Shown here piece by piece: positions 1 to 13,200 of a stretch of 64,000 bases of DNA; position 1 is the first letter of the stretch, and each line of letters opens with the position of its first letter. Made by a program: the position numbers and the translations under genes. The notes under the pieces were generated by a model. The model was given only the letters and a program-made list of their open reading frames with translations. It ran no database searches and had not been told where the DNA came from. The DNA is from Schistosoma mansoni. Its lineage: Eukaryota > Platyhelminthes > Trematoda > Strigeidida > Schistosomatidae. The DNA lies in assembly GCF_000237925.1 (NCBI RefSeq), contig NC_031496.1, positions 5,663,911-5,727,910 of the forward strand, in the 5' to 3' direction.

Positions 1-1009
1 TGTTGTCATTAATACCTTACTTATAGTTTAACTATATATATAATATCCTTATTAAAGAAGAAAACAATCTAATTGATATCACTGTCATTATCAGAATCAT
101 AGCCAAGTTCATATGGGTTATGTTCATTGTAAACGAAAATATGTTGCCATTTTCTACAAATAGATTATTTTTCTTTAACATGACTCCTTTTTTAGGCAAC
201 TCAAGATGTGCTTTTTTCTGTCACTTTAGGTCGACGTTCTTTAGTGAAAAATGTCGTTGGAAAGCAAAAAAGAAGTATTAGACATGTTATTCAACAAAAT
301 AAATGAGACATTGAATAGTCACTTCATCTGTTGAAAACTATGTGCTACAATAGTTTCCGTTAAATGAGGTTGAGCTTTACACAGTACTGAAGTGTTTTCA
401 ACTCTATTCACATACTTGAAAAGCACTTGAATATGTCACTTCAAATAATACTGAAAAAGACTACTATAAATTAATGTACTACAAATCAATAGAGAACCAT
501 TGAATGTCACTTATTATTGGTATAAAGTTTCTTCCGGTTTATATTCTTTACTGATTTCTAGTAGGAGATGGAAACTGATCTCATCCAAAATAATCCTCAA
601 TGTATTCCAATATCAGTGATAAGAACTATTCGGTCATTAAAAATTAGCATTAAAATGAATTTTCTTGAGTGACGTTCGTAGTGATACAAGTATTGTGGTG
701 TGGTCTCTTGTAATCTCAATGAGTATGTTCGTCTCAGGGCAGTAGGGTTTCTAGAACCAGAAGCTATCACATTACTAGATAGGAGTTTGGTTGGCTGCAA
801 TGTTAAAAATGATAAAGAAAAACATTCGAATCCAGAAGAGTGGAAAAGATGACCAGAAGAATTAAATAAATATATAAATTAACTGATTACTAATGTAGAC
901 AATCGGACCAGAACGAAGTGTAAGAATAAAAGGTGAATAAAGATAGTAATAAGCAAGTTTGGAATAAGCCGACAATATGTGATGTCTCAAATACAACTAG
1001 TCCAAAAGA
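1..1009. other. No gene seen
   Basis: AT-rich sequence with only short open frames in both strands. No splice-bounded exon or recognisable repeat was identified. Confidence 0.5.
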
Positions 1010-1320
1010 GGGATGGTAATCTATGGGTGACTAAGCGTTTGTCGTTTCCTCTTGGAGCTATCTACTGAAAGAGAGCATGTGAGTGTTGGTGAGGTAGTTG
1101 TCTCTAGGAGATCAATAATGAAAACCGGGAAGAGAAGTGGACCTAAAATGGTTCCCTGTGAAACTCCTGATATCTCCTTACTTTGGTGAGGAATCTTCGG
1201 TTATCCAGGGGATTCCGGAGCCAGAATAAAAGTGATTCAGGGAAACACATTGTTTTGACCTTCGTTATAATGAGCGTGTGTCCTACTGTGTCGAATACCT
1301 TGTGAAACCGATGGATATTA
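1010..1320 (-). mobile_element. Old LINE reverse-transcriptase fragment (CR1/Jockey group)
   Basis: The minus strand reads FHKVFDTVGHTLIITKV, then LFWLRNPLDNRRFL, and a decayed end of the block before the catalytic core. This is the KAFDTVDH...WL...R pattern of CR1/Jockey-type reverse transcriptases. Frames are broken. It is only about 300 bases long and lacks both ends, so it is an ancient fragment. Confidence 0.6.
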
Positions 1321-1429
1321 AATGAACAGGCATGTTTTAGACCCAGCAGAGTGTTCAGCTATCCCACTCTAGAAGACTAGTCTATTCTGAACTCTCGTTG
1401 GGTTTCATGAAGAATGTTGTATTTTGGTC

Positions 1430-1570
1430 CAAGTATTCTGCCCCATACTAAGACGGAACAGTCGCCTAGTGCTCGTAGACTTTCAACAGGGGTCAAAGTT
1501 AGATCGATTGATCAATTCAACTGTTAAAATTACTTCAATCTCCACAAATCCCCATTCTGATAATGCTTAT
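1430..1570 (+). repeat. Degenerate 3' part of hammerhead-bearing tRNA-SINE
   Basis: The tail shares the block 'GGAACAGTCGCCTAGTGCTCG ... CAATCTCCACAAA' with the clearer SINE copies at 2745-2940 and 54540-54830. The hammerhead core is not intact. Confidence 0.5.
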
Positions 1571-2162
1571 ATCATCAAATTATCAAAAATACAATTATAA
1601 ATGAGTCGTATCCACATAGTATATACACAAAACTAAAAACAAAAGTCTTACAAACCAAAAATCTGTAGTCATTTTATGCGATAATAACCGCCCGATAACC
1701 TACTGTCAGTCTATCCATCTTCCTACACAAAGGTCAGACGTCTGACAATATTTCCAAACTAATCACAATCAAGTACACTTATCATATTTTAATAGGATTA
1801 AAACTATATGTACATATACAAATATAATGTGTTATGATAGAACATGCATATTCATAGGTTCAATTAAAAAGTTTTGGGAGTAAGGACCACAGATATAAAA
1901 AGCAAGTTTTGTCCATATCGTAGAAATGCTAAATTGTTTTTATATTATAAATAGAGATGTTACTCGATTCAATGAAACGAAATTAAAAACCAAAAAAAAA
2001 AATCGATTCAATAGATAACTAAAAAAACAAAAAAGGGTAAACAAGGCAAAGAGAAGATTAAAAAAAACGGAACAAATAAGTTCATATAGGCAACATACAC
2101 ATACATGTTATTATAGTACAATTATTGTTATTCCCACCATCCTTTTGCCCTAGAATTAAATG

Positions 2163-2430
2163 TCAATTTACAAAATTTCTTAAAATTGTTTTTTTCACAG
2201 GAGATGGTAAATGAATCTGTGATATACAATTTTGAAATAATGTATTGTAATTGTTATTGCTGGTTGTCAATGTCAGATCATTACTATTATTATGATGTTT
2301 AATTGAACAATGAATAGTTTTCTTCAAAATATTTTCAACAACACATCTTCGAATTACATGAAGACATTGTGTACCAAGACGAATTGATTCAGAACGTGTT
2401 GTAAATACAAGTACATCGTGATTATTCGTA
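2163..2430 (-). CDS. WSB1: Terminal WSB exon: SOCS box with insert
   Basis: Last exon of the WSB gene. The acceptor CAG lies at 2433-2431 behind a long T-rich tract, and the previous exon's final two bases plus T complete a Thr codon. The reading is TNNHDVLVFTTRSES, then the BC box around LGTQCLHVIRR, then a polar insert of roughly 35 residues, then QIHLPSPVKKTILRNFVN and stop. In vertebrate WSB proteins the BC box and the LPIP Cullin box are much closer, so the insert is a lineage feature or a misread. No short internal intron with good sites was seen to remove it. Confidence 0.85.
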
Positions 2431-4258
2431 CTGATGAAGAGAAAAAAAAACAAAAACAATCGATAATTTAGTAACAATCAAACTGGTTTATAGAGATCAA
2501 TTCGAATCGAAGTGAACGATATTAGTTGGAGAATCAGGGTAAACGAGAAATTATTTGATGAAAAAGTACTGAAATTAAAAGACAACATTTTAGGCTGTCA
2601 ATTGATAAAGCAGTAATTTTTCTATTATGGATCTCGGTTCATGTTGCTATATGGTCTGAATAATTTTACCGGACAGTCGATTCTGTCGGATCGATCAATA
2701 CAAATCATTTATTCATTTATAATTTAAGGTTGGTTAAGAAAGAGGTGTGCTTCTTGCTAAATGATAACCCTGCGTGCGGAATCGTGAATGCGCACTGCTG
2801 AGGAGTCCAATGCCAGAATAAAACGACCGTCCAGTGCCTCTAGGCTTTCAATGGAGATCTAACTTAAGTCAGTTCATGAATATAGTAAAACTCAACAATC
2901 TCCACAACCCAAAACTGTAAATAATAGTATGTTTCAGTCACCAGTGAGATGTTATTTTCTGATATTTATGAGGCCCAATAAGGCATAAAACAACAGGGGA
3001 ATGACAATTGTATTAGTTATCGATTCATGTGTTATCACATTGTAAATCTGTTTTTATTATAAAGTAAAGAAAAATGTGTTTGACCGTGACAGCTCTGAAC
3101 ATCTGTTTTTTTCAGCTTATGATTCTTCCAAAGTGTGCACCACATAAGAAACTAAACTCAAGGGAGTTTCAAAGTCAAGGTGATACTCTCGTAGGTCAGT
3201 CAATTTGAACTAAATCCTCTTCATTTTCAACTCTAATCATTATGGTGCTATGGTTATATGATCATACAGGAGCCAAGGTTATATACTAAGAGTCATTGAC
3301 ATATAAGCCATAGTGGTTATGATAAAATGAGTTTCTGTCAGATTATGTGATTAGTGTAGCGTCTAGCACTGTGTAACGCCTACATGGGTTATCCTAGCTT
3401 TTGAACGGATTAACTCTCCTTCTTGAGTCCCACTTTGACCTTGTCAATTATTCGCTCATAATGTTTATTGCTTTTATATGAGTATGTGTTTACAGTTGAC
3501 CTTATGCATTATATGTCTTTAGATTATTTTTGTCTGGCTAAAAATAGTGAGTCATGATATATCAAAGTGAGTTGGCACGCTTGCTTTCTCAAGTCCATTT
3601 CGCTTCACTTTTCCATTTCTCATTTTTATGTCTGTCTAGTTAAACTAGTGCATGAAATGAACTCATCCACCTTAGTCTGTATTTAGCTTCTTATTATCGC
3701 CGTCACTAAAACGGGGTTAGCCTAGATGTAATATAGGGAGTTAAAATGGAACATTTAGACTCATGGCATAATTATTCTTTTTTCTCAAATTGGAGTCAAA
3801 TCAATACAGGCCAATACACTATTGAGCCACCATATTAGTGGCAAAAAATGATTAAAATGTCTATTGCGTAGACTGAAGCAGGATATATAAGCGAAGAATA
3901 TTTTTTGTTCTCAGTCGGGCTTCACTCTTAAACATTCAGTTACTTTATTACATGCACACATGCACGACACACATTAAACTAAACATGGAAATCTAAGATC
4001 CAATAATATGGATTCTATAGCTAAAAATTAATGGTAGCGTGTTTTCATAGTTATAGTGGTAGTGACAATAATAACGACATTATAATAAATTAAATCTTTT
4101 TATATTCAAAGTGGGTCAAAATGTGAGCGGAAAAATTAGATTGATTATTAATAACATTTTATGAGGTCAACCAAACAAACCAGTCCTAATTGAAACGTAA
4201 AGGCATAAAGGAGGTAACAATAATTGTAAACTATGAAATTCAAAAAGCTGCACGAAAC

Positions 4259-4294
<36 letters not shown>

Positions 4295-7200
4295 AACAAT
4301 TATATGTTTACTAATGATTAATTCGAAGAGGTGGTTCCTGAAGTTCTAGTGAGAAGCAGTGACCAGTGGTCTTCAAACAAGTAGGATTTGAGGCAGTCAC
4401 CTACCAGTAGCACTGGAAAATGAAAATACAGTATTGTGAATTGATTAAAGTCAGACATGTTAACCAGGAGAAGCCGACTCAATAGGTTGGAGACGAGATG
4501 CTCGCCAAAATACATGAAGATCTCAAGTAACGTCCTTGGTGAGGTAGTGGATGTACATAGATGGAGAACCACATACTAGAAGCAAACAGCTGTCAAGAGC
4601 TTCCCAGTTTTCAATGGTTATCTAATTAAATTAGTTGATGATATAAATTCTGAAATTCAACAATCTTCACAAACTCACTCCAGTGAAGATAACGAAATCT
4701 GGGAAGACGAGTCAAAAACAAGACTATTAGAACAGATTGACTTAGTGCTTGTGTAAAATAATAATTTTAAAGCAGCTCACTTTTACATATATAAAGTAAG
4801 CGCTCATGGTCACGATGTTATTGCTCAGAATGACAATTAAACCCTTTCCATATCAATAGACACAACACCAGCAAGAAAGCAATGATTTAAGCTACAAATA
4901 TTTGCTAGCATTTTAGATACAACTGTAGAATGTTATATTTTAAAAGTCATTTAGAAAACACCTTTGAATTTTAACAATTGTAGGATATAACTTCAGATTT
5001 AATTAATCTATAGATCAGTAAAACTTGATGAATTTTACTCGAAGCATCGTGATTATATCTACTGTGGATGTAATATGTAACCTTGATAGTATAAATGATT
5101 TTAGATGCCTAGGCGGATGAATATAGTACAAAACCTAAGTAGGTGAGGTTATCTGTAGTGTTTTCAATTTGTTGTTATCAGTAGTTTCGGTCACTTTTTC
5201 GTTCACTTAATACATAAGTATGACATATTAGGCTACAATTTTCGTTATAGATTTTATTTTAAGCGATTTAGGGTTATCCTAAACTGTCTGTCGTGAACAT
5301 GTCTAATGAAGAGCTCCTTGATATGCGAGATAAAAAAACATAAATATAGTGTACACTAGGGATTGAAATAGAATCTTTGATTAAATTAACACCATGATAT
5401 ACAGCGTTCAGTCATTAAATTTACAGAAATAATGCCAAGAGCGTTGGATAACACCACATTTATTGAGCATTTAAAACGTTTTATAAATTCAACCTATCAA
5501 ATGTGAAGTCCCGGTATATAAAACGATTCATTTTTTAACTATTGAGTTGTCCTTGGTTTATTAACTCAGGTTTGTGAGCAATCATTATTCCGTTACACTG
5601 TTTAATTTATTCTAGATGATTGACGTTCAAGTCTACAATAAAATGCCTTAGTTACAACACTTAAAAATTTAATTCTTTCGTGTTTGGAAAGCCTTACGTT
5701 ACCTAACATTTTTACTTTCGTTAGAAAATTTAAGTTTTGATAAATGCTAAAAGGCTCTCAATAACTTTTTAGTACATATCTTTGTTATTACATAATTAGT
5801 TACTTTCCCTTGATAACTGATGCTTGTCATATCCCGATATCATAGTTACTGTTATAGTAAACAGTCATAATTTTAACATTTTAGGATATTAAACTGATCA
5901 TGAGAATTCATGTCTTCTCTTTTTAATCACGTAAGTGATTAATATTGTTGTTAAAGTATTGTGAGAACTAACTGTCATGAAATATTGAACAAGTATATCC
6001 CTCTGGTATTGGAAAACATCTAATCGTTCATAATTCAGAATAATTGTAATATGTTTCAAAGCATAACAGTACGTTATGTACTTATGATATAAGCCTATCA
6101 ATACTTACATTTTATGAGTAAACTAAAATCACAAAATAACTTGAATGAACATATACAATACTGAAGAAGCGGATTATGATAAGATATACATAATTCATGA
6201 TTTAGAATTCTACATATAGGATGATTATATACAGTTTAGTAATAAATCAATAATACATGTCCCTAATGATAAAGAAACACACAAGAACTTACGTAACAGC
6301 AACTATACGACCACATGGACTGAAAGCTAAGCTACGAAATTTAAGACTAGTATGAGTTTGAAGTGCAAGCTCAAAATAGATTTTCAATGGAGAATTGACA
6401 GGAGCCAATGGCCATAAACGAATACATCTATGGAGGAGAGTGGGAGCAAAAATACAAATGAATAAAAGGCTGTATATTTACATTGTTATTTTGAACTGTA
6501 AAAACAATTACTGGACTTTGTATGGTAATTTTCAATTGAAAAGTAAGTATTGAACACATGAAATGTTTCTATACACGTATGATATACTGTGTAGAGAACA
6601 GGTAATAATTTTCGAATGGTGTTAGAAATATCAGGCGAGTTGTCACTTTCTGATTATTCATACTGTGTAAGGACAATTCTTCTAGAAAAATATGAAAATA
6701 AAATTGGGTTAGGGGTGGTGTTGATGACCTGGAAGTATGATCGCATTACCCAAGGAACATTTGGTTAAAGGTGATCACAATATGTCCCTTCTCTGTATAG
6801 TTTCAGGTGCATTAACTATGTACCTTTAAGACTAGCGCCAGTAACGGAAACTTGTGGGACAAATTAAGGTGTGGTATTGTTAGGACTGGCTTTTTCTAAC
6901 CGCCTTTTACTGTGTGGAAACAAAATATATGTAGGTATTAGTTGTCTGGAAGGGAATACTTTACTGCCGTTACACCCTGGTGCGGTCAGCAGTATGAGCA
7001 CGTTTTCAGACGAGTTTGTTACTCTTAGTTTTACGAGTCTCTTCAACTAACTAGTCTGGTATGATAGGATCGAAGGGAACAAGTGCTTCAGATAACATGG
7101 CTAGATTGGGCCGTCATGAGAAGCAAGCCCTACTACTAGGTCAAAGTCATAGTTATGGTCATAAGAGGAAAATCATGAGGCTATTCGTGCTGAAGCACAA

Positions 7201-10200
7201 TTTTTCTACTTCCTTATGCTATGATTTGACGAATTACCGAGTAAATTGAACTAATAGTCTAAAATACTTGTCACGAGTCCTTCAAGTTTCAGTCAGATAG
7301 ATTCCAAAGGATAGAATCACTAACCAAATGGCTAATGCAGTAACGAGGAACGTAGGAACTGGAATATATTTGTATCAGTCGAACTTGCCACACTATATCA
7401 CTATTGAGAGATGAAATTATCGAGACAAACCCAACAATAGTAGAAGTAGTAACAGTATCAGTATCGATAGGAAAGATTAGGCATAGACAATATGATTCGA
7501 GAAGAATGGATTCTTGGAATGAAAACTACTTGCCTATCTTCGCAAATTGTAATGAAGTAAAAATCATCTGGGGAAAGAGATAAACCGTATATATGATGAC
7601 CATTTGATCCACCACGAAGAGGGATACTGGGCTCACGTCCCATATGCCTAAATGAACAGGAAAGAAAAAAATATTATTAGATTACTGCCATACAACTGAA
7701 CACATAGAGGAGTAGCTATTTCAATGGATAACGTACACTCAGACTTCAACTTGATAGATAGAAGAGGATTATAACACTATGGACTAGAAAAACACGTCAT
7801 GGGTGACTATTCAATGACCAATTAGTGTAAACACCTTAGTCCTACAGGAGAACAGTCACAGACCTTATAGCTCAGTGATAACGTCAGAGATTGTGAAGCT
7901 GGATCAAGCAGGTTTGAGTCCCACAGGGAGTATCAACTCTCTTAAATTCGGAGGTATGGCACGCTAGTGAACTTTAAAGAGCACGAAACCTATTCTGTCG
8001 ACTACCCTCAATCATTCAACATTAAATCTCAGCTATATCAGATAATAGGTTTCAACCCTATTTCACATGTTTCACCTAATGCAGGTGAGCAGTAGTATAA
8101 GTAAACTTTAAATTTAAGCCATGACTCAAATTACAGTGGATGGATATGTGCTTTATGATTGCCTCACATGAATTATAACGAACTAATCAATAAAAGTCCA
8201 GGGTAGTGTAATTAAGTTGACTTGCGATTGATTAATGAGTAAATTTGAGTAATTCAGAGGTTCTGAGTTGAAAGAATAAGCATGAATGCAAGGACAATCG
8301 AAATATTTATCTGTTCTTATGTAAATTATATTGGTAGCATAAATCAATGCAGACCGATTCAATTTATGTTTCTTCAAAATCAACTGTTAATAAAGTTTTT
8401 ATTATTAGCAGTATATCAAAATAATAAAACCTGTTTTGGACTACAGTTTCCAATATGAATACTGGATCATTATGCCCTAACACCATTTGGTCGACTTATT
8501 GATAACTATGCAAAAAAACATGGTTATGAGGAGTTGTTTGACAAAAACCGCATTAAGACCCTTGTAAGCCTAATAAAATATCACTAGACTACAGCCAAAT
8601 CATCCGGCAGACAGGTCATTGAACGCCGAACAGTTTGCCAATGTTCATAAAAAGATCATGAACAACCAATACGCATAAATGAATTGCATGCCATCGACAG
8701 AGGCATGTAGCAGTGATTACGCCTTTTACTTCTGTAGCCTGTTAATACCAATATGTGCTATTGCCTAATGAGAGTATTTACTCTAGTCAGTCACTTAGGA
8801 AGTTGATTCACCTGATTATCACGATAACATAGTTCAGGATAAGTACTAACCGTGGGGCGTTACTTCGATGTAAACTAGGTCACACCACTCCCGTTTAACT
8901 GGAGTAGATCCACAATTATCGACACAGATTACCTACGTTGGTGATCTACACCCCCGTATAAAAGATTCAGAAAGAAACTGAGTTGTTACAGAGAAAAAAA
9001 TAATTTAGCTTTACGCTTTGGAAATAAGAACTAGTTATAAGTCATGATAAGCTCATAAAATTAGATACATGTTTAAATTTCATGACTATTTGAATCAATA
9101 GTTATCAACACTGAACTATAAATTCACTTAAAGCTTAAATGTTACTTAGGTTTGAATGTTCCATTGGGAAATATTACGAAAAATAATATTGTTTGCTCGA
9201 ATGATTTTAGATTTCGGTTTTCTCATCATAAAATAGTAAACTACTAAATGTACAACTGGATAAATAAATCACTGTATTTCTGAAAATCATGTTTGATGAC
9301 TGACCAAAAGGACAAAAGAAAACAATATGAAGCTTTATCCTGGTAAATTTATTCAATATTAGTTATCATATCGAGATAAACTTAGCTTACAAAATTATGC
9401 ACAGAATTCTATCAAGTTTTCTTTAAACTTTCAGAATTTGTCTCTTAAATTCAGTAAAAATTATAGGGACACACATAAATAAACCCAATTTTAGTGTTAA
9501 AAAAATTTTTTGTACAGGCTTTTAATATACCTTGCTTGCTACTTAGGTACTCACCATTTCCAACTATTAATTATATTCATAAGTACTTATTCTATTCCAA
9601 CAATCCGACTACTGAATTATCTTTATAGCCGTTTTATTAATTACGTATCTCATTAGTTTTACAAATAATACTAAACTTTATACTGGATTACTTAATTTCA
9701 AACTTAATTATTACTGTTATTCTTGCGTAACTAGTGGTAATGACTAACCGATTATGTAATGTTACTTAAGTTTTAATTTTTCATCCGTTGAGTTAGTATA
9801 TTTAGGGAAAATATTGAGATTAGGAGAATAACGACAGCAGGATGGGCAGTCAGTCAGTCAGCTACACCGTAGGACCAGGGACATTTACGCATCGATCCGA
9901 GTTGCCATACCTAATTAGCACAAGAAGATGAACATCGAATTCATAGTAGTTAATTTAGTGGTGGTAATAGATAAAAGAAAGATTGTATATAAGGATATAG
10001 TACAGGAAGAAAGACAGATATGAAGCGATTTTAATCTCACAGTTTAAGGGAATACAAAGGAGTGTACACACCTACACCATTGTGATCGATTCTGAGCCAT
10101 GGTACACAGAATGGAATCTACTACGGTCAAGAAAAAACCAGTCTCTTGACGGCTTAGCTTTAAAGGAAATGAAATAAATGGCACAATTAGTCCTAGATAA

Positions 10201-13200
10201 AATGTTGCATTAAAGAGGACATATCTAGCCGCTAAACTAGTTTCACTGTATCAAACATGTTGCTCATCGAAACACAAAAATGAACAAATCCACACCTTAT
10301 GTTATTTCCAATTGCATCTATCAGTTTACATGTTTGTGCCAAAACACTCACATTCGAAGAACTGAAAAGAGACTTCTTGTTCACATCTCGGAACGGAAAG
10401 AATTCCACAATAATTGGTATCAAAAAGTTAACGTATTCCCAACAATCCCATTGCTCTCCATCTTCTTCATAGTAGACACAATGTCGATGTTTTAAAGTCA
10501 TTCAAAATAATTTCCAACCTACTACGTGACGCCGAAGTCATCTCAATTTAGGAGTTGGAACGAAACCTATGTACTAAGAAGGATACAGCTGTAAATATCT
10601 CACAATCCTGGTGAATTTAACTTTTCATGATTCAATTAAGTCATGTCTTATTTCATATTCACAATAACGAATCCCTTTTCATTCTCAGATATTTCTGAGC
10701 TTCACTCACCTTACTCTTTTATTCTATCAAATTTCATGGTTGTTAGTACGTAGCTCTAATATCACTATTCATTCTCTAGAAACGTGTTTGCATGCTCTTT
10801 AATTTTTTTCTTAGAATTTTCACATTACCACTTTATAATAATTCCACGCATGTTGCCGTTGTTCTACTAATCTTCACTGATATGACATAAAGTATGTATA
10901 TTGGTTATAAATAATCATCAGCTGGCGAAAATTCGCAAAATATATGAGTTCAACTCATTCTGCTATGTTCTTTGTTGTTGTTTTATTCAGATTTCAATGA
11001 ATACTTATATATCACAGCAAACGTCATTGCAATGCTATTTACTTGGACTGAAAGTGTAAAAAACTCTTTAGGGAAGAGTCTAGCTTTATTATTTGTATTG
11101 TATGCGTGCGTATGAGTTAGGTTAAAACATCCCCACATTTCTTATTCCTTGGAACTTCACGTGATATGTTAAATCTTTACTTCCCTCCTAACAGCCTGTA
11201 GTTTTGTCTCCCCGCCCTAACCTTTGCCTAAGAGTTCGAAATTCAAGCATTTCAAGTTCAAGAGTTTTAGACAGCCAAGAACTTGCAAGTAAATCGAACA
11301 AAAGGACATAATACTAACTGCTGACCAATATGTTTGGGAACTTACCAGAAACGATGTAAGCATTGATATTCCGGTACAGACCATACAGCACAACATGAAT
11401 CATAAGAAGCAGTAACTAATAAACTACCATCTTTTGAAAATTTTGCAACTGATATTCGATGGTAATGACCAGATCGTATGTAAGCGATTCGAGAAAAAGG
11501 AGATTCAGCCTTGACAAATAAGAGAACCAAGTATAAAAACCAAGGTAAGATAAGAATAATAGGTTAATTAATTAAATCAACTCATTCACCAGATACTGCA
11601 GTATGAGCCAAACTCTAAGTGTAAGGACTAATTATAGTACCTAACTGCTCAAACCAAGGTGAGTGCGACTTAGGGGGTTGTTGTATCCCGAAGAGAATTG
11701 GGAATGGTAACTTTTGAGGACTATTTATGGACCAATGTAATATGTATATTTCCTATTGTATAATTGTTAAGTAACTAAACTATTCATATTCGTTTTACTC
11801 TTATCATAAGCTTTATTTTGAACTATGAACTATTATTACACAATTTACCATTCTTGAGTTATCCCCAGACTATTGATTACTGTTCCCCCTATTCACAGCC
11901 ACTTTTGGCTAAATCTTGTACAAATGTTATTTTCTATTTTATGGTACGATGTGGTCTGTTTGTTTGGTATATAAACCCAGTATGTTTGAGAATAATGAAT
12001 CATACTACAGAGGCTGTTATTGGTGTTCTGGACTCAACTGGTTGGGCTAGGCAGATAGCAGGACTGAAGAGTACTCAAGACTGCTCATATGGCTTTTGTG
12101 TATCATTGGGCGATCACTGCTCTCTGATAGGCGGTCTTATAACGTTCATATATCAAATAGGGAACACGCACTCACTCAAACGTTATAACAGGGGTACAAA
12201 TCGAACGCCCTAACCACTAAGCCACCACTCCAGTGGGTACAATATGTTCACTATCACAACTGCATTAATTGTTCGGCGAAATTAAGGACAACATTATAAG
12301 GTGATCGACAATCTGATCCTAATCGAAAAAACGTTAAAAGACTGGACCATTGATAAAGTGATATTAACATTCTGGTCTACTCAAATAAATATAAAAAACT
12401 GAGATTAGGAAGACATTATCTCATAAACTGAAGGACATCACAATCCTATCGCTTTTCGAATACTCTTCAAGTGCAGGCGACACATTTGTTTAACTCCCGT
12501 TTCTAATAATTTAAAACATACTTCGAAATGTCTGAGGTCTGAGCTATTAAATGGCTTATTGTTTTGCATCATCCTTCAATCCAAAATATTTTTGCCATGA
12601 TCATGTACGTACGGACGACTTTTCTGAATTCAATTTATAACTAAATAGCCCGAACGGTGATTCGGCAATTGTACCTCAGACGCCTAAAATCATACTCTTC
12701 AGATCCCCTGGCCATTTCACCCATCATCTTTGTATGGTTTAGGTGCCAGACTCACATAATCACTTAGTATACACATAAAATCATATGACCGATGCAAGGA
12801 TGGGAAATAAATGTAGTCAATTGAAAAAAAAAGAAACACGTACATCAAAAAATAATAGGAGGGTGAAACAAAATGAACATGTAGGAGTAAATCATACATG
12901 TAAACAGTAATTATAACTTTGAATGACTGGTGGTTGAATATACAGAATATGCCACCAACCTCAAACTGACTAAAGGTGATGAATGTTTACATGATTGTTT
13001 GTGTCAGTGAATTACCTATTAGATAGCAGAGGAAGAGATCAATCGAGAATTCGAAATTAAGGCCACAAGCAGTTATCATTACTACTATTATTATTAACTC
13101 ATTACCAGGCACAGATTCTTTACTTGGCTGCGAGTCACACATTGAGTGCAGTCGCCCAAACTGAGCTAGGTGAGGTAATGTGCAAATCTGGGACTTAGTG

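Noticed and set aside
7458-7530. GT donor four bases downstream of the GC donor (GCAA|GTAGTT)
   Set aside because: It changes the reading phase, and the next exon then meets a stop within about 20 codons; the GC donor gives the WD motif.
7865-7935. Possible tRNA gene
   Set aside because: A- and B-box-like words exist but no acceptor stem or full cloverleaf; it fits a SINE head.
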